Positions 54,309-63,804 of a stretch of 64,000 nucleotides of DNA are shown here, one piece after another. A program made the position numbers and the translations under genes. Each line of letters opens with the position of its first letter. The first letter of the stretch is position 1. Source of the stretch: DUML01 sp050949905 (GTDB taxonomy: Bacteria > Bacillota > Desulfitobacteriia > Desulfitobacteriales > Syntrophobotulaceae); the NCBI GenBank assembly GCA_050949905.1, contig JBMNGP010000037.1, forward strand, positions 35,227 to 99,226. The letters are read 5' to 3'. Under the pieces are notes generated by a model. The model made no database searches, was not told where the DNA came from, and saw only the letters and a program-made list of their open reading frames with translations.

Positions 54309-55507
54309 GTCAAGTAGAGCAACTCATAGAGAAAGTTGCCCCGCGCTCTTGGGCGGAGGACTGGGATAATTCCGGTCTATTAGTAGGAAGCAGTGCCCAG
54401 CGGGTAAATAAAATCCTGCTTTCCCTGGATGTTACCATGGAGGTGATTGACGAGGCCGTCCAGGAAAAAGCAGATCTTATAGTGGCTCATCATCCGCTGA
54501 TGTTTAAACCCCTAAAAAACTTAAGGATGGACAATCAGGGAGCCATTCTGCCGCTGGCTCTTTACCGCAATGGTATTTCTTTCTATGCGGCCCATACTAA
54601 CCTGGATCAGTCCGGGCTTTCCTCCAGCCTTACTTTTGGCAGGCTCTTGGGACTTCAGAAAACAGAATATCTGGAGGTAACTGCTTCAGAGAAGCTATAT
54701 AAAATAGTAACTTTTGTTCCGGAAGAAAATGTAGAAGCTGTCCGCCTGGCCTTGGCTGCCGAAGGCGTTGGCTCAGGCATCACCGATGGCGAACATAGCG
54801 ATAATTATGCGGAATGTTTCTATCAGACTAAAGGTCAAGGAATGTTTAGGGCTTTAAACGGTGCTGAACCGACTATAGGAAATATCGGGGAGCTTACCAG
54901 GATCACGGAGATTAAGCTGGAAAGCATCGTTGAAGAAAAAGCTTTGAGCAGAGCAGTAAAAGCCCTGCATAAAGCTCACCCTTACGAAGAGCCTGCCTAT
55001 GACCTTATTCCGCTCAGAAACACCGGAAAACCGAGAGGATACGGTATCGTTGGATATTTGCCTGCTCCTATGTCTTTAGAAGAACTTTTGCAGAAATTTT
55101 TCGGTATACTTGAAAGTAATTCACCCTGTACCTGCGGTGGAGGTTGCGGAGAAGATTGCCTGAACGGGAGCAAAATATTCCCTGAGATCTATGATCTTTC
55201 TACAATAAGGACAGCCGGCGATTTTAATAAAATAATTAAAAAAATAGCCATTGCCAATGGCAGCGGCGGAAGTTTCGTCCAGAAAGCTGTTTTCAAGGGA
55301 GCGGATCTTTTTATAACCGGCGACCTTGATTATCATACCGTGCTGGATGCACTGCAGGCTGGAACGGCGGTCTGCGAAATGGGTCACTTCCTTAGCGAAA
55401 TTCCTATGATCCAGTCCCTCTATGCCTATCTCCGGAAAGATAAGACGATGGATGATGTACAAATGGTAATAAGTTCCAGCAATAAAGTCCCTTGGGGAAA
55501 ACGTTGA
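54293..55507 (+). CDS. Nif3-like dinuclear metal center protein (YqfO type)
   Basis: A 404-residue NIF3/DUF34 protein: metal-ligand motifs in VAHHPLMFKPLKNL and GISFYAAHTNLDQ, with the C-terminal GDLDYHTVLDAL and MGHFLSE. A CutA/PII-like insert (about 130-235) matches B. subtilis YqfO. A Cys-rich stretch CTCGGGCGEDC (near 280) is extra. The family was linked to GTP cyclohydrolase I-like folds but its role is unsettled. GGAGGGG ribosome site; coupled to trmK as in many Firmicutes. Confidence 0.93.
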   Translation: MAVSVGQVEQLIEKVAPRSWAEDWDNSGLLVGSSAQRVNKILLSLDVTMEVIDEAVQEKADLIVAHHPLMFKPLKNLRMDNQGAILPLALYRNGISFYAAHTNLDQSGLSSSLTFGRLLGLQKTEYLEVTASEKLYKIVTFVPEENVEAVRLALAAEGVGSGITDGEHSDNYAECFYQTKGQGMFRALNGAEPTIGNIGELTRITEIKLESIVEEKALSRAVKALHKAHPYEEPAYDLIPLRNTGKPRGYGIVGYLPAPMSLEELLQKFFGILESNSPCTCGGGCGEDCLNGSKIFPEIYDLSTIRTAGDFNKIIKKIAIANGSGGSFVQKAVFKGADLFITGDLDYHTVLDALQAGTAVCEMGHFLSEIPMIQSLYAYLRKDKTMDDVQMVISSSNKVPWGKR

Positions 55508-55629
55508 TAAAGTTATCAACAACCGACAGAAAAAGGGACTAAAGCTGAAAGCCAACCTTAAGCCGAATATAGTAATCGAAGATTAAACCCAGCAATTTTA
55601 TCCACAAGTTATCCACGCTTTGTGGATAT
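55503..55629. promoter_or_regulatory. cluster of DnaA-box-like sequences
   Basis: TTATCCACA (55598-55606) is a perfect DnaA box. TTATCCACG (55609-55617) and the inverted TGTGGATAT (55621-55629) each have one mismatch. GTTGATAA-AG-TTATCAAC (55503-55520) gives two more weak inverted boxes. The first two start 11 bases apart. The cluster lies between nif3 and rnpB, far from any dnaA gene. Confidence 0.6.
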
Positions 55630-55804
55630 TTCAGGTGGAGAAATTAACAGAAATAACGAGAAAATTATGAATTGGTGGAAAAAATTGTTGATTGATTTTT
55701 TATTTTGAAGTGTTAAACTAGATAAGCGCTCGAATTAAGCGAGTAGAGGTTCAGATCTGGCGAGTAAAGTTTTAGCTTAGAGTTATTTATTTGCTTATTA
55801 GGAT

Positions 55805-55833
55805 TTGACCAAAGCATGATTATTTAGTAAGAT
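55805..55833 (+). promoter_or_regulatory. rnpB promoter
   Basis: TTGACC (55805-55810), 17 bases, TAAGAT (55828-55833). The predicted start near 55840 coincides with the 5' end of the RNase P RNA P1 helix. Confidence 0.8.
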
Positions 55834-55838
55834 ATTCA

Positions 55839-56230
55839 AGCGAAGTCAACCGGATGATCGCGGAGACAAGCACCGAAAGGTCGTCTCTGAGGAAAGTCCG
55901 AGCTCCATAGGGCAGGGTGCCGGGTAATCCCCGGTGGGGGTGACCCCAAGGATAGTGCAACAGAGATATACCGCCGATAGCGGAGGTCGGTCAGTTTTAG
56001 GGCTGACTTCCGAGTAGGCAAGGGTGGAAAGGTGAGGTAAGAGCTCACCGGCAGTCAGGTAACTGGCTGGCCCTGCAAACCCCACCTGGAGCAAGACCAA
56101 ATAGAGGAACAAGGGAGTGGCCCGCTCTGTTCCCGGGTAAGGTCGCTAGAGGCTGTCGGTAACGGCAGTCCCAGATAGATGATCATCACTTCGGAAGAAG
56201 TACAGAACTCGGCTTATGGTTGGCTTCGCT
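55839..56230 (+). ncRNA. rnpB: RNase P RNA, type A
   Basis: About 392 bases with universally conserved blocks GAGGAAAGTCCGAGCTCC (55889-55906) and CAGAACTCGGCTTAT (56203-56217). P1 is formed by AGCGAAGTCAACC at 55839 and GGTTGGCTTCGCT ending at 56231, followed by a T run that gives the terminator. Length and architecture fit the ancestral A type rather than Bacillus B type. It is the catalytic RNA of tRNA 5' processing. Confidence 0.96.
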
Positions 56231-56529
56231 TTTTTTATTTTTATTTAGGTTATTCACTTCTGGCAATTCTGCTTCGCCGACATTATGACGAATTATTAAG
56301 AGAAAAAGATTGCCGTGCATACCGTGCATATTTAATTTGGCTATATGCAAGAGCAGGTATATTTATATCTGTTCTTTTATTTATATCTGCTTTTTGTTGA
56401 ACTAAAACTACTGTGGCCCTCTCCCAGTAATTACATTTGTAAACTGTTTCTTTCTTTCAATATAATTTAAGGGTAACTAGCCTTAAAACCAAGGATTTTC
56501 CTAAAAAATATTCTAGAAAGAGATGCTGC

Positions 56530-58446
56530 ATGAAATTTACACTACCTAAGTATCGGATTGCGAGAATACTATTATTTGGATGTTTTCTAGTGATTTTTAG
56601 TACAATAATTCTTCCTGCTCTCCCTGCATCTGCGGCCCTAGGTAATATCGACAGGATTGAAGGTACAGACCGTTATGAAACGGCGGTGGCTATCTCCCAA
56701 ACAGGCTGGGAATCGTCGGATTATGCTGTCTTGGCTAGAGGAGACGACTTTGCCGACGGCCTTTGTGCCGTACCTTTAGCGGCCAAGTACAAGGCACCTA
56801 TTCTTTTGGTCCGGCCGGGTTATTTAAATAAATTTATCCTGGAGGAAATTCAAAGGCTCGGAGTTAAATCCATCTTAATCACCGGCGGAACAGAAGCGGT
56901 TGGGCAGCGTGTGGAAAATACTCTCCGTGATGCGGGAATCAACGATATCCGCAGGCTCGCAGGCGGGGACAGGTATGAAACTTCCGCTCTCATAGCAAAG
57001 GAATTAGTCAACAGTAATGCCGTGCTGGCTACGGGAGCAGATTTTCCGGATGCTCTATCCATCTCCGTACCGGCTGCGCAGAAAGGCATGCCGATCTTGC
57101 TCACCCGGCAAAACTATCTGCCCCAAATAGTTAAAGATTATTTTGCGCAAGCAGGAGTTAAAAAGACTTATCTTATCGGTGGTAAGAACGTTATCAGCAG
57201 CGATGTGGAAAAATTAGTTCCCTCGCCTCACAGGTTAAGCGGGGATGACCGTTATCAGACTAATGTTGCCGTCCTCAAAAATTTTGAAAAAGATTTAAGC
57301 TTTGACCATCTTTATGTTGCCGACGGAGGGGGTTTCAAAGGCAATGAATTTGCCGATGCCTTGGCCGGAGCAGTGCTGGCTGCCAAGAATAATGCGCCGC
57401 TCATTCTGGCCGACAACTATTTGCCTCAGGGCACCGGCGCTTATCTTTTCCCCAAAGTAACTCCTGCTATCCGGGTAACCGGACTGGGGGGCAAGGAGGC
57501 TGTCCCCGCTTCCGTTCTCCAGAGTATTCCCGATTTATTGATTACAAAAAACGGCAGTTTAGGGATCTCGCCGGCTAAAACCATAGCCGGTAAGTCCGGG
57601 GAATTCACTTTGACTTATACTTTGGAAGAAGCTTTTACAGACGGAACGGTAGAATTTGCTTTGCCCGGCTCTGTAGCCGCGGAGGAAGGAAAGTACCGGG
57701 TCCAGCTGGGCAATACAGTATATCCCCAGGAACAATTAACAGATTCAGGCCGCAAAATTGTTGTCTCCGGCATTACCGCCCCCAAAGGAACTAAAGTTAC
57801 TCTCAGTCTTATTGATAAAAAAATGCCGCCGGTTGGCCATTACAAGTTCAAAGTAATAGCTGATGCTGATGGTGCTGTCGAGATGAGGTTCCCGAGTAAG
57901 GGAACAGGTGCGGCTGCCAAGGTTTTAACAGTAAATTCTCCTCAATTGGGGACAGTTCGTGAGCAATTCATCAGCCAGAACCGTTCCTATCGAGCGCTGG
58001 AGCCTAAAGGTTTCGTCATCCACTCCACGGCTACGCCCGGCTCAACGGCGCAAAATATCTATCGCTATTTTAATAACGCTTACCGGGCTTCTTCAGCTCA
58101 TTATGTTGCTGACTGGCTGGAGACTATCCAAATGATTCCGGAAAATGAAGTGGCCTGGCATGCCGGGAAAACAGCCAACAGCCTTTACCTTTCCATTGAA
58201 ATGTGCGAACCCTTGGGTTATAATCCTCAGCAATTCCAGAAAGTATGGGATCGCACAGTTATCTTGGTGGCCGACGCTTGTGTAAGGTATGGTTGGGATA
58301 CCGGGGATATTTTTAGTCATAACCAAATTTCCAATGCTTATCAGGAAACAGACCATACCGACCCAATCGGCTACCTGGCTAAGTACAACCGAACTTGGAA
58401 CCAGCTTCTCCAGGCTATTGACGCTAAAATTAAAGAAATTAGGTAG
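56530..58446 (+). CDS. CWB2-anchored N-acetylmuramoyl-L-alanine amidase (Amidase_2)
   Basis: A 638-residue secreted protein: signal peptide (about 1-36), three CWB2 repeats (about 38-335; DRIEGTDRYETAVAISQTGW, RRLAGGDRYETSALIAKEL, HRLSGDDRYQTNVAVL), a beta-rich linker domain (340-475), and a C-terminal Amidase_2/PGRP domain (about 490-635) with zinc-ligand candidates in FVIHSTATPG, AWHAG and HTDP. It should cut the amide between MurNAc and the peptide stem while held to the wall. Unlike the CWB2 gene at 35653 it is intact. Confidence 0.94.
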   Translation: MKFTLPKYRIARILLFGCFLVIFSTIILPALPASAALGNIDRIEGTDRYETAVAISQTGWESSDYAVLARGDDFADGLCAVPLAAKYKAPILLVRPGYLNKFILEEIQRLGVKSILITGGTEAVGQRVENTLRDAGINDIRRLAGGDRYETSALIAKELVNSNAVLATGADFPDALSISVPAAQKGMPILLTRQNYLPQIVKDYFAQAGVKKTYLIGGKNVISSDVEKLVPSPHRLSGDDRYQTNVAVLKNFEKDLSFDHLYVADGGGFKGNEFADALAGAVLAAKNNAPLILADNYLPQGTGAYLFPKVTPAIRVTGLGGKEAVPASVLQSIPDLLITKNGSLGISPAKTIAGKSGEFTLTYTLEEAFTDGTVEFALPGSVAAEEGKYRVQLGNTVYPQEQLTDSGRKIVVSGITAPKGTKVTLSLIDKKMPPVGHYKFKVIADADGAVEMRFPSKGTGAAAKVLTVNSPQLGTVREQFISQNRSYRALEPKGFVIHSTATPGSTAQNIYRYFNNAYRASSAHYVADWLETIQMIPENEVAWHAGKTANSLYLSIEMCEPLGYNPQQFQKVWDRTVILVADACVRYGWDTGDIFSHNQISNAYQETDHTDPIGYLAKYNRTWNQLLQAIDAKIKEIR

Positions 58447-58587
58447 CGGCGGAGTCTTTGACGGCAGCCAAAATATGGCTGTATAATAACTTAAAGAAGG
58501 AAACGAGCACCTTGTAACATCTCAATGTCAGTTGCTATGCAAGCTAAATGATGCTTTCGTTTATGGTGGTACGGCTATGTGTGTTAT

Positions 58588-58615
58588 CGCCCAGGAGGAT
58601 GCCTCCCCTGGGGCG
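58588..58615 (+). other. GC-rich hairpin before the ADP-ribosylglycohydrolase gene
   Basis: CGCCCAGGAGG-ATG-CCTCCCCTGGGGCG forms a strong stem within the 200-base gap. No T run follows; it lies about 35 bases before the start codon and could affect translation or stability. Confidence 0.45.
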
Positions 58616-58648
58616 TGAAGGCCGAATTTGGGAGTGGGTGGAGAAGAA

Positions 58649-59428
58649 ATGCTAGGTGCCGTATGCGGCGATATTATTGGCTCAATCTATGAATTTAAGC
58701 CCATTAAAACCAAGGACTTGCAGTTATTCAGCTTAAGCTCCCGATTTACCGATGATACGGTTTTGACTCTGGCCACCATTGATTCCTTGCTCAATGGTAA
58801 GCCTTATGGAGTGTCTTATAAAGAATGGTATCAAAAATACCCCCAGGCGGGATACGGCGGGAGCTTTAGGAAGTGGGCGGAATCAGACAGTCTTAAACCC
58901 TATAACAGCTGGGGCAATGGCTCGGCTATGCGGGTCAGCCCCATTGGCTATTATTATCAGACCTTAGAAGAGGTGCTGGAGCAGGCTAAAGCCAGTGCGG
59001 AAGTTACGCACAATCATCCCGAAGGCATCAAAGGTGCACAAGCTGCGGCATTAGCCGTTTTTCTGGCTAAAGAGGGCCGAACCAAAGCCCAAATTAAAAG
59101 TTTGATCGAAGAAATGTTCTGTTATGATTTAGATGAGCCTTTAGATGAAATTCGCCAGTGGTATAAATTTGATGTTTCCTGTCAGGGAAGTGTCCCCCAA
59201 GCAATAAGAGCCTTTCTGGAATCCACCGGCTTTGAAGACGCTATCCGCAATGCAATATCTTTAGGTGGGGACAGCGATACCATTGCATGTATAACCGGAG
59301 CGATAGCCGAAGCATTTTACCAAGATATACCACGGAGTATTCAAACTGAAGCCTTGAGGAGGCTTGAGCCCGAGATGCATACTTTACTAGAAAGTTTCTA
59401 CCGGTACATAAAACTTGAGAACTTTTAG
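58649..59428 (+). CDS. ADP-ribosylglycohydrolase family protein
   Basis: A 259-residue DraG/ARH-type hydrolase: AVCGDIIGSIYEF, metal ligands in RFTDDTVLTLA and GGDSDTIACITGAIAEA. It removes ADP-ribose from proteins or hydrolyses related compounds using two Mg2+/Mn2+ ions. ATG 58649 follows GGTGGAG; an in-frame GTG/ATG region upstream (58628) is less likely. Its target is not evident; no DraT-like transferase is in the window. Confidence 0.93.
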   Translation: MLGAVCGDIIGSIYEFKPIKTKDLQLFSLSSRFTDDTVLTLATIDSLLNGKPYGVSYKEWYQKYPQAGYGGSFRKWAESDSLKPYNSWGNGSAMRVSPIGYYYQTLEEVLEQAKASAEVTHNHPEGIKGAQAAALAVFLAKEGRTKAQIKSLIEEMFCYDLDEPLDEIRQWYKFDVSCQGSVPQAIRAFLESTGFEDAIRNAISLGGDSDTIACITGAIAEAFYQDIPRSIQTEALRRLEPEMHTLLESFYRYIKLENF

Positions 59429-59532
59429 ATATCAAACCTTATTATCTGCAAAATCAATTTTAATCTTAATGCCACTTAAAAAAGCGAAAACATGATTCCC
59501 AGGGCAAAAAGATTCTCCTGCGCCTCTATTAT

Positions 59533-60009
59533 TTAAAAAATCCGCATAAAGAAATAGATAATCATTAACACTTCGGCGGCAAGCTTAACAAGTGTTCCGC
59601 CGAGGATGCCAATAATAGTCCCGAAACCGGCGCGGATAGCCTTGTCCGTTGCTGTCCCCCGGAAGAGCTCTACAGCTACCGCCCCGAGAAAGGGGCCGAT
59701 AATGATTCCTAAGGGGCCGAAGAAAATACCGATTATGGCACCGCCTACCGCTCCCCAGCCGGCTTGTTTGCTGCCGCCGAAACGCCTTGTCCCGGCTGCG
59801 GAAGCTACATAATCAATAGCAAAAATAACGATTAAAGCCATGGCTTGCATAAGGTAGAATGTGAGGTTAAGAGTCGCAAATTTAGTTAAAAAACCATAAA
59901 CAAGCATACCGCCATAAATAAGCACGGCCCCGGGCAAAAGGGGAAGCACTGTACCCACCAACCCGATGATAAAGAGGATTATAGCTAAGATTAAAGCTAT
60001 GGTCTCCAA
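59533..60009 (-). CDS. DUF456 membrane protein
   Basis: A 158-residue protein with four to five helices and the Gly-rich DUF456 core (GTRRFGGSKQAGWGAVGGAI, FFGPLGIIIGPFLGAVAVEL). Function unknown. TTG start at 60009 with AAAGGAGG eight bases upstream. Divergent from mscS. Confidence 0.9.
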   Translation of the reverse strand: METIALILAIILFIIGLVGTVLPLLPGAVLIYGGMLVYGFLTKFATLNLTFYLMQAMALIVIFAIDYVASAAGTRRFGGSKQAGWGAVGGAIIGIFFGPLGIIIGPFLGAVAVELFRGTATDKAIRAGFGTIIGILGGTLVKLAAEVLMIIYFFMRIF

Positions 60010-60059
60010 AAATATACCTCCTTTTAGATCAGATAATTATTGAGCGACCAGATAGGACG

Positions 60060-60185
60060 AGAGCATATAGTTTGAGGGTAAGTAATTTAAGGGCAAGTAA
60101 TTTGAGAACAAGTAATTGAGAACAAATAGTTTGAGAGCAATTTGCGAATAAGTAGTATAAGAACAAGCAGTTTATGAACAAGCAG
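60060..60185. repeat. degenerate ~15-bp tandem repeat
   Basis: About eight imperfect copies of GAACAAGTAATTTGA (13 to 16 bases each) between the divergent DUF456 and mscS genes. The rest of the 353-base gap holds nothing recognised. Confidence 0.7.
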
Positions 60186-60362
60186 GTATTATAGATTATT
60201 CGCAAAATACGAAGAGCATACACATAAAGAGCATAACATAGGAAATAGCGTTGGACAATTTTACTTTCCAGGACATAACGCCGGCAGCAAAGTTAATAAT
60301 AATTGGTGTTAAGCGCGCTTCTTTTAATATTTTGTTATTCTTAAATAAAGCGGAGGTAGGAA

Positions 60363-61454
60363 ATGGATAATTGGAGAATCTTTTTAAGTTATGGAGAATC
60401 CATATTCAGTGTCGGTGTTTGGAGAATCATAGCTCCAATTCTCATTATTTTACTGGCCTTATTGCTGAAAAAGGTTTTTGCCAGAGTTATTCTAAATGTG
60501 TTGCGGAAACTTACCCATAAAACCAAAAGCAAGCTTGATGACAAGTTGGTGGAAGTTCTGGAGAAACCGGCCGAGTTTGCTTTTATAATCCTGGGCATTT
60601 ACCTGGCAGGCCAGGTAGTGGAGTTCTCTCCGGGTGTGGCCTTAACTCTGGGCAGAATAATCCGCTCCTTAATACTGTTTACTTTGTTTTGGACAGCTTA
60701 CCGGGGGGCGTATGCTCTTGCCGAGTTGTTCCAGAAATATACCGAAAGAACTGAAAATAAATTTGATGATATGCTGGTATCCTTTGTTAGTAACGGGCTG
60801 AAGGTAGTCATTATTATCCTGGGGAGTATTACCATTGCCCAGGTCTGGTTCAGCGAAGTAGCCGGTATCTTGACCGGTCTGGGACTGGGCGGACTGGCTT
60901 TTGCCCTGGCAGCCCAGGATACGGCTAAGAATTTATTTGGCAGCATTACCATAATGCTCGATCGCCCTTTTTCCATCGGAGATTGGATTCAAACCCCCAG
61001 TGTAGAAGGAACTGTCGAGGAAATGGGTTTTCGCAGTACGCGCGTCAGGACTTTTGCTCAGGCTGTTGTTACCATACCTAATTCGGTTATGAGCAATGAA
61101 CCTATTACTAACTGGACCAGAATGGGTAAACGGCGAATCAGCTACCGGCTGAAGCTTACCTATAATACAACTGCGGAGCAAATGAAAACCTGTCTGGCAA
61201 GCTTGCGCCAGCTGCTGGAAAATCATCCGGAAGTACACCCGGAGACCATTATGGTTTATTTTGAAAAATTTGGTGAAAGTGCTTTAGAGATCTTCCTATA
61301 CTTTTTTACCAGGACAACCAACTGGCAGAAATTCCTGGAGGTACAAGAAGATATTAATCTTCAAATAATGGATATCTTAAAAGAGCAAGGTTTAAGTATA
61401 GCTTTACCATCCCGGAATATATATTTGGAGAGTAACGGAAAAACTATACTATAA
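60363..61454 (+). CDS. small-conductance mechanosensitive channel, MscS family
   Basis: A 363-residue protein with four to five N-terminal helices, the pore helix GLGGLAFALAAQDTAKNLFG (about 177-196), beta domain (DRPFSIGDWIQTPSVEGTVE) and cytoplasmic alpha-beta cage. It opens on membrane tension to release solutes under hypo-osmotic shock. GCGGAGGTAGGA precedes the ATG. Confidence 0.94.
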   Translation: MDNWRIFLSYGESIFSVGVWRIIAPILIILLALLLKKVFARVILNVLRKLTHKTKSKLDDKLVEVLEKPAEFAFIILGIYLAGQVVEFSPGVALTLGRIIRSLILFTLFWTAYRGAYALAELFQKYTERTENKFDDMLVSFVSNGLKVVIIILGSITIAQVWFSEVAGILTGLGLGGLAFALAAQDTAKNLFGSITIMLDRPFSIGDWIQTPSVEGTVEEMGFRSTRVRTFAQAVVTIPNSVMSNEPITNWTRMGKRRISYRLKLTYNTTAEQMKTCLASLRQLLENHPEVHPETIMVYFEKFGESALEIFLYFFTRTTNWQKFLEVQEDINLQIMDILKEQGLSIALPSRNIYLESNGKTIL

Positions 61455-61492
61455 ATAACTCGGAAAAAAGCTCAAAAGGAGGTGGGCCAGGA

Positions 61493-61714
61493 GTGAAGAG
61501 GAAACACTGGCTGAGGCTGTTGGGTATTTTATTATTGCTCTTTCTTACTGCCGGCGGCTGTAAACAAGCAGCTCCTTCTCCCACTCCTGCTCCGGGAAAT
61601 CAGGGGCTTTTAACAAGCTATGTTGGTTCCGAGAAATGCAAGGGATGCCATGGCGATGCCCATCAAGGCTTTAGCAAAACCCGGCATTATGATACTGCTA
61701 GTTGGGTATATTAG
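61493..61714 (+). pseudogene. truncated c-type cytochrome lipoprotein
   Basis: GTG 61493 opens a 73-residue frame: lipoprotein signal (LLLLFLTAGGC), Pro-rich linker, then YVGSEKCKGCHGDAHQGFSK with a heme-binding CxxCH, as in multiheme cytochrome c554/nitrite reductase-associated proteins, stopping at TAG 61712-61714 soon after the first heme. AAAGGAGGTGGG ribosome site. Full-length relatives have several hemes. It precedes resB-ccsA, whose products attach heme, so the gene order is functional but the cytochrome is cut. Confidence 0.7.
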
Positions 61715-61781
61715 GTAAATGAAGCATTAAGCTAGAGGTTTAACTTAGAAACCAACTGTGCTTGCGAGTAGGAGAAAACTC

Positions 61782-62768
61782 ATGAAAATATTTTCCTCGC
61801 TTTTAGGCTTTCTAGCTTCGATGAAAGCCGGCATGGCGCTCTTAAGCGTTATTGCCGTAATGTCTGCAGTAGGGTCTTATTTTTGGCCGGAAAGCTTTTA
61901 TCAATTTGCTGTTTTTAAGCTGCTTCTGCTTTTTTTATTGCTGAATATGCTTTTCTGTACCACTAATCAGTTGGTCCGCGGCCTAAAGCTAAGGCGTAAA
62001 GGGAAAGCCAAGCATTTCAACTTATGGAGAATTGGTGTTTTAGCCATACATATCGGAATAGTGCTTATTCTGTTGGGAGGAACCGTCTATTCTTTTGCCG
62101 GGCAGTCTGCCCATGTCCGCATAATTGAAGGTGATTTATTGGAAGTAGCTGAGGTCATTGATAAAGCTCAGCCTTATTTCCTGAAGCTGGACAGCTTCCG
62201 CATAGACTTTAATGCTGACGGCTCGCCTTCCCAATATTATTCGGATGTCACTATTATCGAAGGGACAAAAGTTAGCGGGCAGTACTGCATCAGTGTCAAT
62301 AACCCCCTGGTCTATAGGGGTGTTAAGGCTTATCAATCCGGATACGGCTATCTCATTAATCTTCAGAGCGAAGGAGAGGGCGGCTCAGCAGAAAAAGCTA
62401 CTCTGGGAGAAAGGGATATTTGGCAATTGGCGAACAGCGATAAGGCATTAATGGTCTATAAGTACATACCCCACTATGATCCGGCACTTGGCATGAATAC
62501 CAAGTCCTTAAGGCCTGATAACCCCAGAGTTATTTATTCCGTTTATCAGAATGGCACTTTGCTGAAAGCAGATATTGCTTCTTTTCAGGAAAAGGTGGAG
62601 CTTGAGCCGGGCTTAGTGGTTACGTTTACTGGCCTTCAGCCCTATACGGTTTTAACCTTAAAAAGAGATCCCGGCCTGGCTTTAGTTGCTCCGGGAGGTT
62701 TGCTGTTAATGGCTGGATCTTGTCTCGCTCTTCTCCTTAGATCCAAAAAACAGGGGGCTATGCTGTGA
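61782..62768 (+). CDS. resB: cytochrome c biogenesis protein ResB (Ccs1)
   Basis: A 328-residue protein with three N-terminal helices, a large extracytoplasmic domain (about 115-290; VRIIEGDLLEVAEV, PLVYRGVKAYQSGYGY) and a C-terminal helix (about 300-320), typical of ResB. With CcsA it forms the System II heme delivery/ligation complex. ATG 61782 has AGGAGA eight bases upstream; the open frame to 61758 is unlikely. Overlaps ccsA by four bases. Confidence 0.93.
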   Translation: MKIFSSLLGFLASMKAGMALLSVIAVMSAVGSYFWPESFYQFAVFKLLLLFLLLNMLFCTTNQLVRGLKLRRKGKAKHFNLWRIGVLAIHIGIVLILLGGTVYSFAGQSAHVRIIEGDLLEVAEVIDKAQPYFLKLDSFRIDFNADGSPSQYYSDVTIIEGTKVSGQYCISVNNPLVYRGVKAYQSGYGYLINLQSEGEGGSAEKATLGERDIWQLANSDKALMVYKYIPHYDPALGMNTKSLRPDNPRVIYSVYQNGTLLKADIASFQEKVELEPGLVVTFTGLQPYTVLTLKRDPGLALVAPGGLLLMAGSCLALLLRSKKQGAML

Positions 62769-63544
62769 CGGTCTATCTTAAGGAATTGGCCTTTTTAACA
62801 ATGTTAAGCTATGTCCTGGCCGCTGCCTGCTATTGGCCGGGCTCCAAAAAGAAGAAGATTGCCCGCCTGGCTTCAGGTTTAGCGGTACTAGGGCTAATAC
62901 TTAATTCGCTGGCGCTTTACGCCCGTACTCTTTTAACCGGAAGGCTGCCCTTGGTGAACGGCGCTGAGTTTATGCTTTGTTTTACCTGGTTTACGGTTCT
63001 GGTCTATTTAGGGTATGAATACAAAAGCAAGCAACGCAGTGCCGGTGGGATCGTGCTGCTCATTGCTGCTTGCCTTACGGGCTCAATCTTAATTCTCACT
63101 CCTCACCAGTTGGGGGATATTTCGCCGCTAATGCCGGCTTTAAAGAGCCCCTGGCTTACCGGCCATGTCTTGACTGCGGTTTTTGCCTATGGGGGGTTCG
63201 CGGTAGCTGCCGGTTTGGCTGTAGTCCAGCTTAGAAACCCCTTCACCAAGAGAGAAGACTGGGTAGCCAGAATAGTTGGCGGCAGTTTTGCCATGTTGAC
63301 CTTAACTATTGTTTTAGGCGCTATTTGGGCGGAGCAGACCTGGGGAAACTATTGGAGCTGGGATCCCAAAGAGACCTGGGCGCTTTTGACCTGGATTATT
63401 TATGCAATTTATCTCCATCTCTACCGCCGGGAATCCTGGCAAGGGCGTAAAGCCAATCTGCTTGTTATCGGTGGATTTATCCTGGTCCTCTTTACTTATT
63501 TCGGGGTAAACTATGTTCTTACCGGCCTGCACAGCTATGCCTAA
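62765..63544 (+). CDS. ccsA: cytochrome c biogenesis protein CcsA/ResC
   Basis: A 259-residue membrane protein with eight helices and the WWD heme-handling motif WGNYWSWDPKETWALL, flanked by conserved histidines (LTGHVLTAVFAYGGFA). It works with ResB to attach heme to CxxCH apocytochromes outside the membrane. GTG start overlaps the resB stop. The pair is intact though the adjacent cytochrome is truncated. Confidence 0.95.
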   Translation: MTVYLKELAFLTMLSYVLAAACYWPGSKKKKIARLASGLAVLGLILNSLALYARTLLTGRLPLVNGAEFMLCFTWFTVLVYLGYEYKSKQRSAGGIVLLIAACLTGSILILTPHQLGDISPLMPALKSPWLTGHVLTAVFAYGGFAVAAGLAVVQLRNPFTKREDWVARIVGGSFAMLTLTIVLGAIWAEQTWGNYWSWDPKETWALLTWIIYAIYLHLYRRESWQGRKANLLVIGGFILVLFTYFGVNYVLTGLHSYA

Positions 63545-63804
63545 AACTCATAACTATTGGCCAGGAAGGTTTAATTTAAAAAAGAAAGGAAAAACGCCTT
63601 AGGACGGAGAAATAGAAGAAATAAGTGAGTAATAGTTTAGGGCTAACCGCCACTTTGATAAAGCAGCAACCTTTTATTCAACTATCAAGAGGCTGAAAAA
63701 AGGAACCCCTTTAATTAGCCGCTGCTTTTGATATAATTGTCTTAGAACTTGGATGATATGCTGACTTGCTAAAAGTCTGGAAGCATTTAAAGGGGGATTT
63801 TTGA

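Noticed and set aside
55503..55629. Chromosomal origin of replication
   Set aside because: DnaA boxes are present but no dnaA/dnaN/gidA context and no clear DNA-unwinding element; kept only as a DnaA-box cluster.
56179..56400. 73-codon frame overlapping the end of rnpB
   Set aside because: Starts inside the conserved 3' part of RNase P RNA and lacks a ribosome site; the downstream half is hydrophobic but not a recognised protein.
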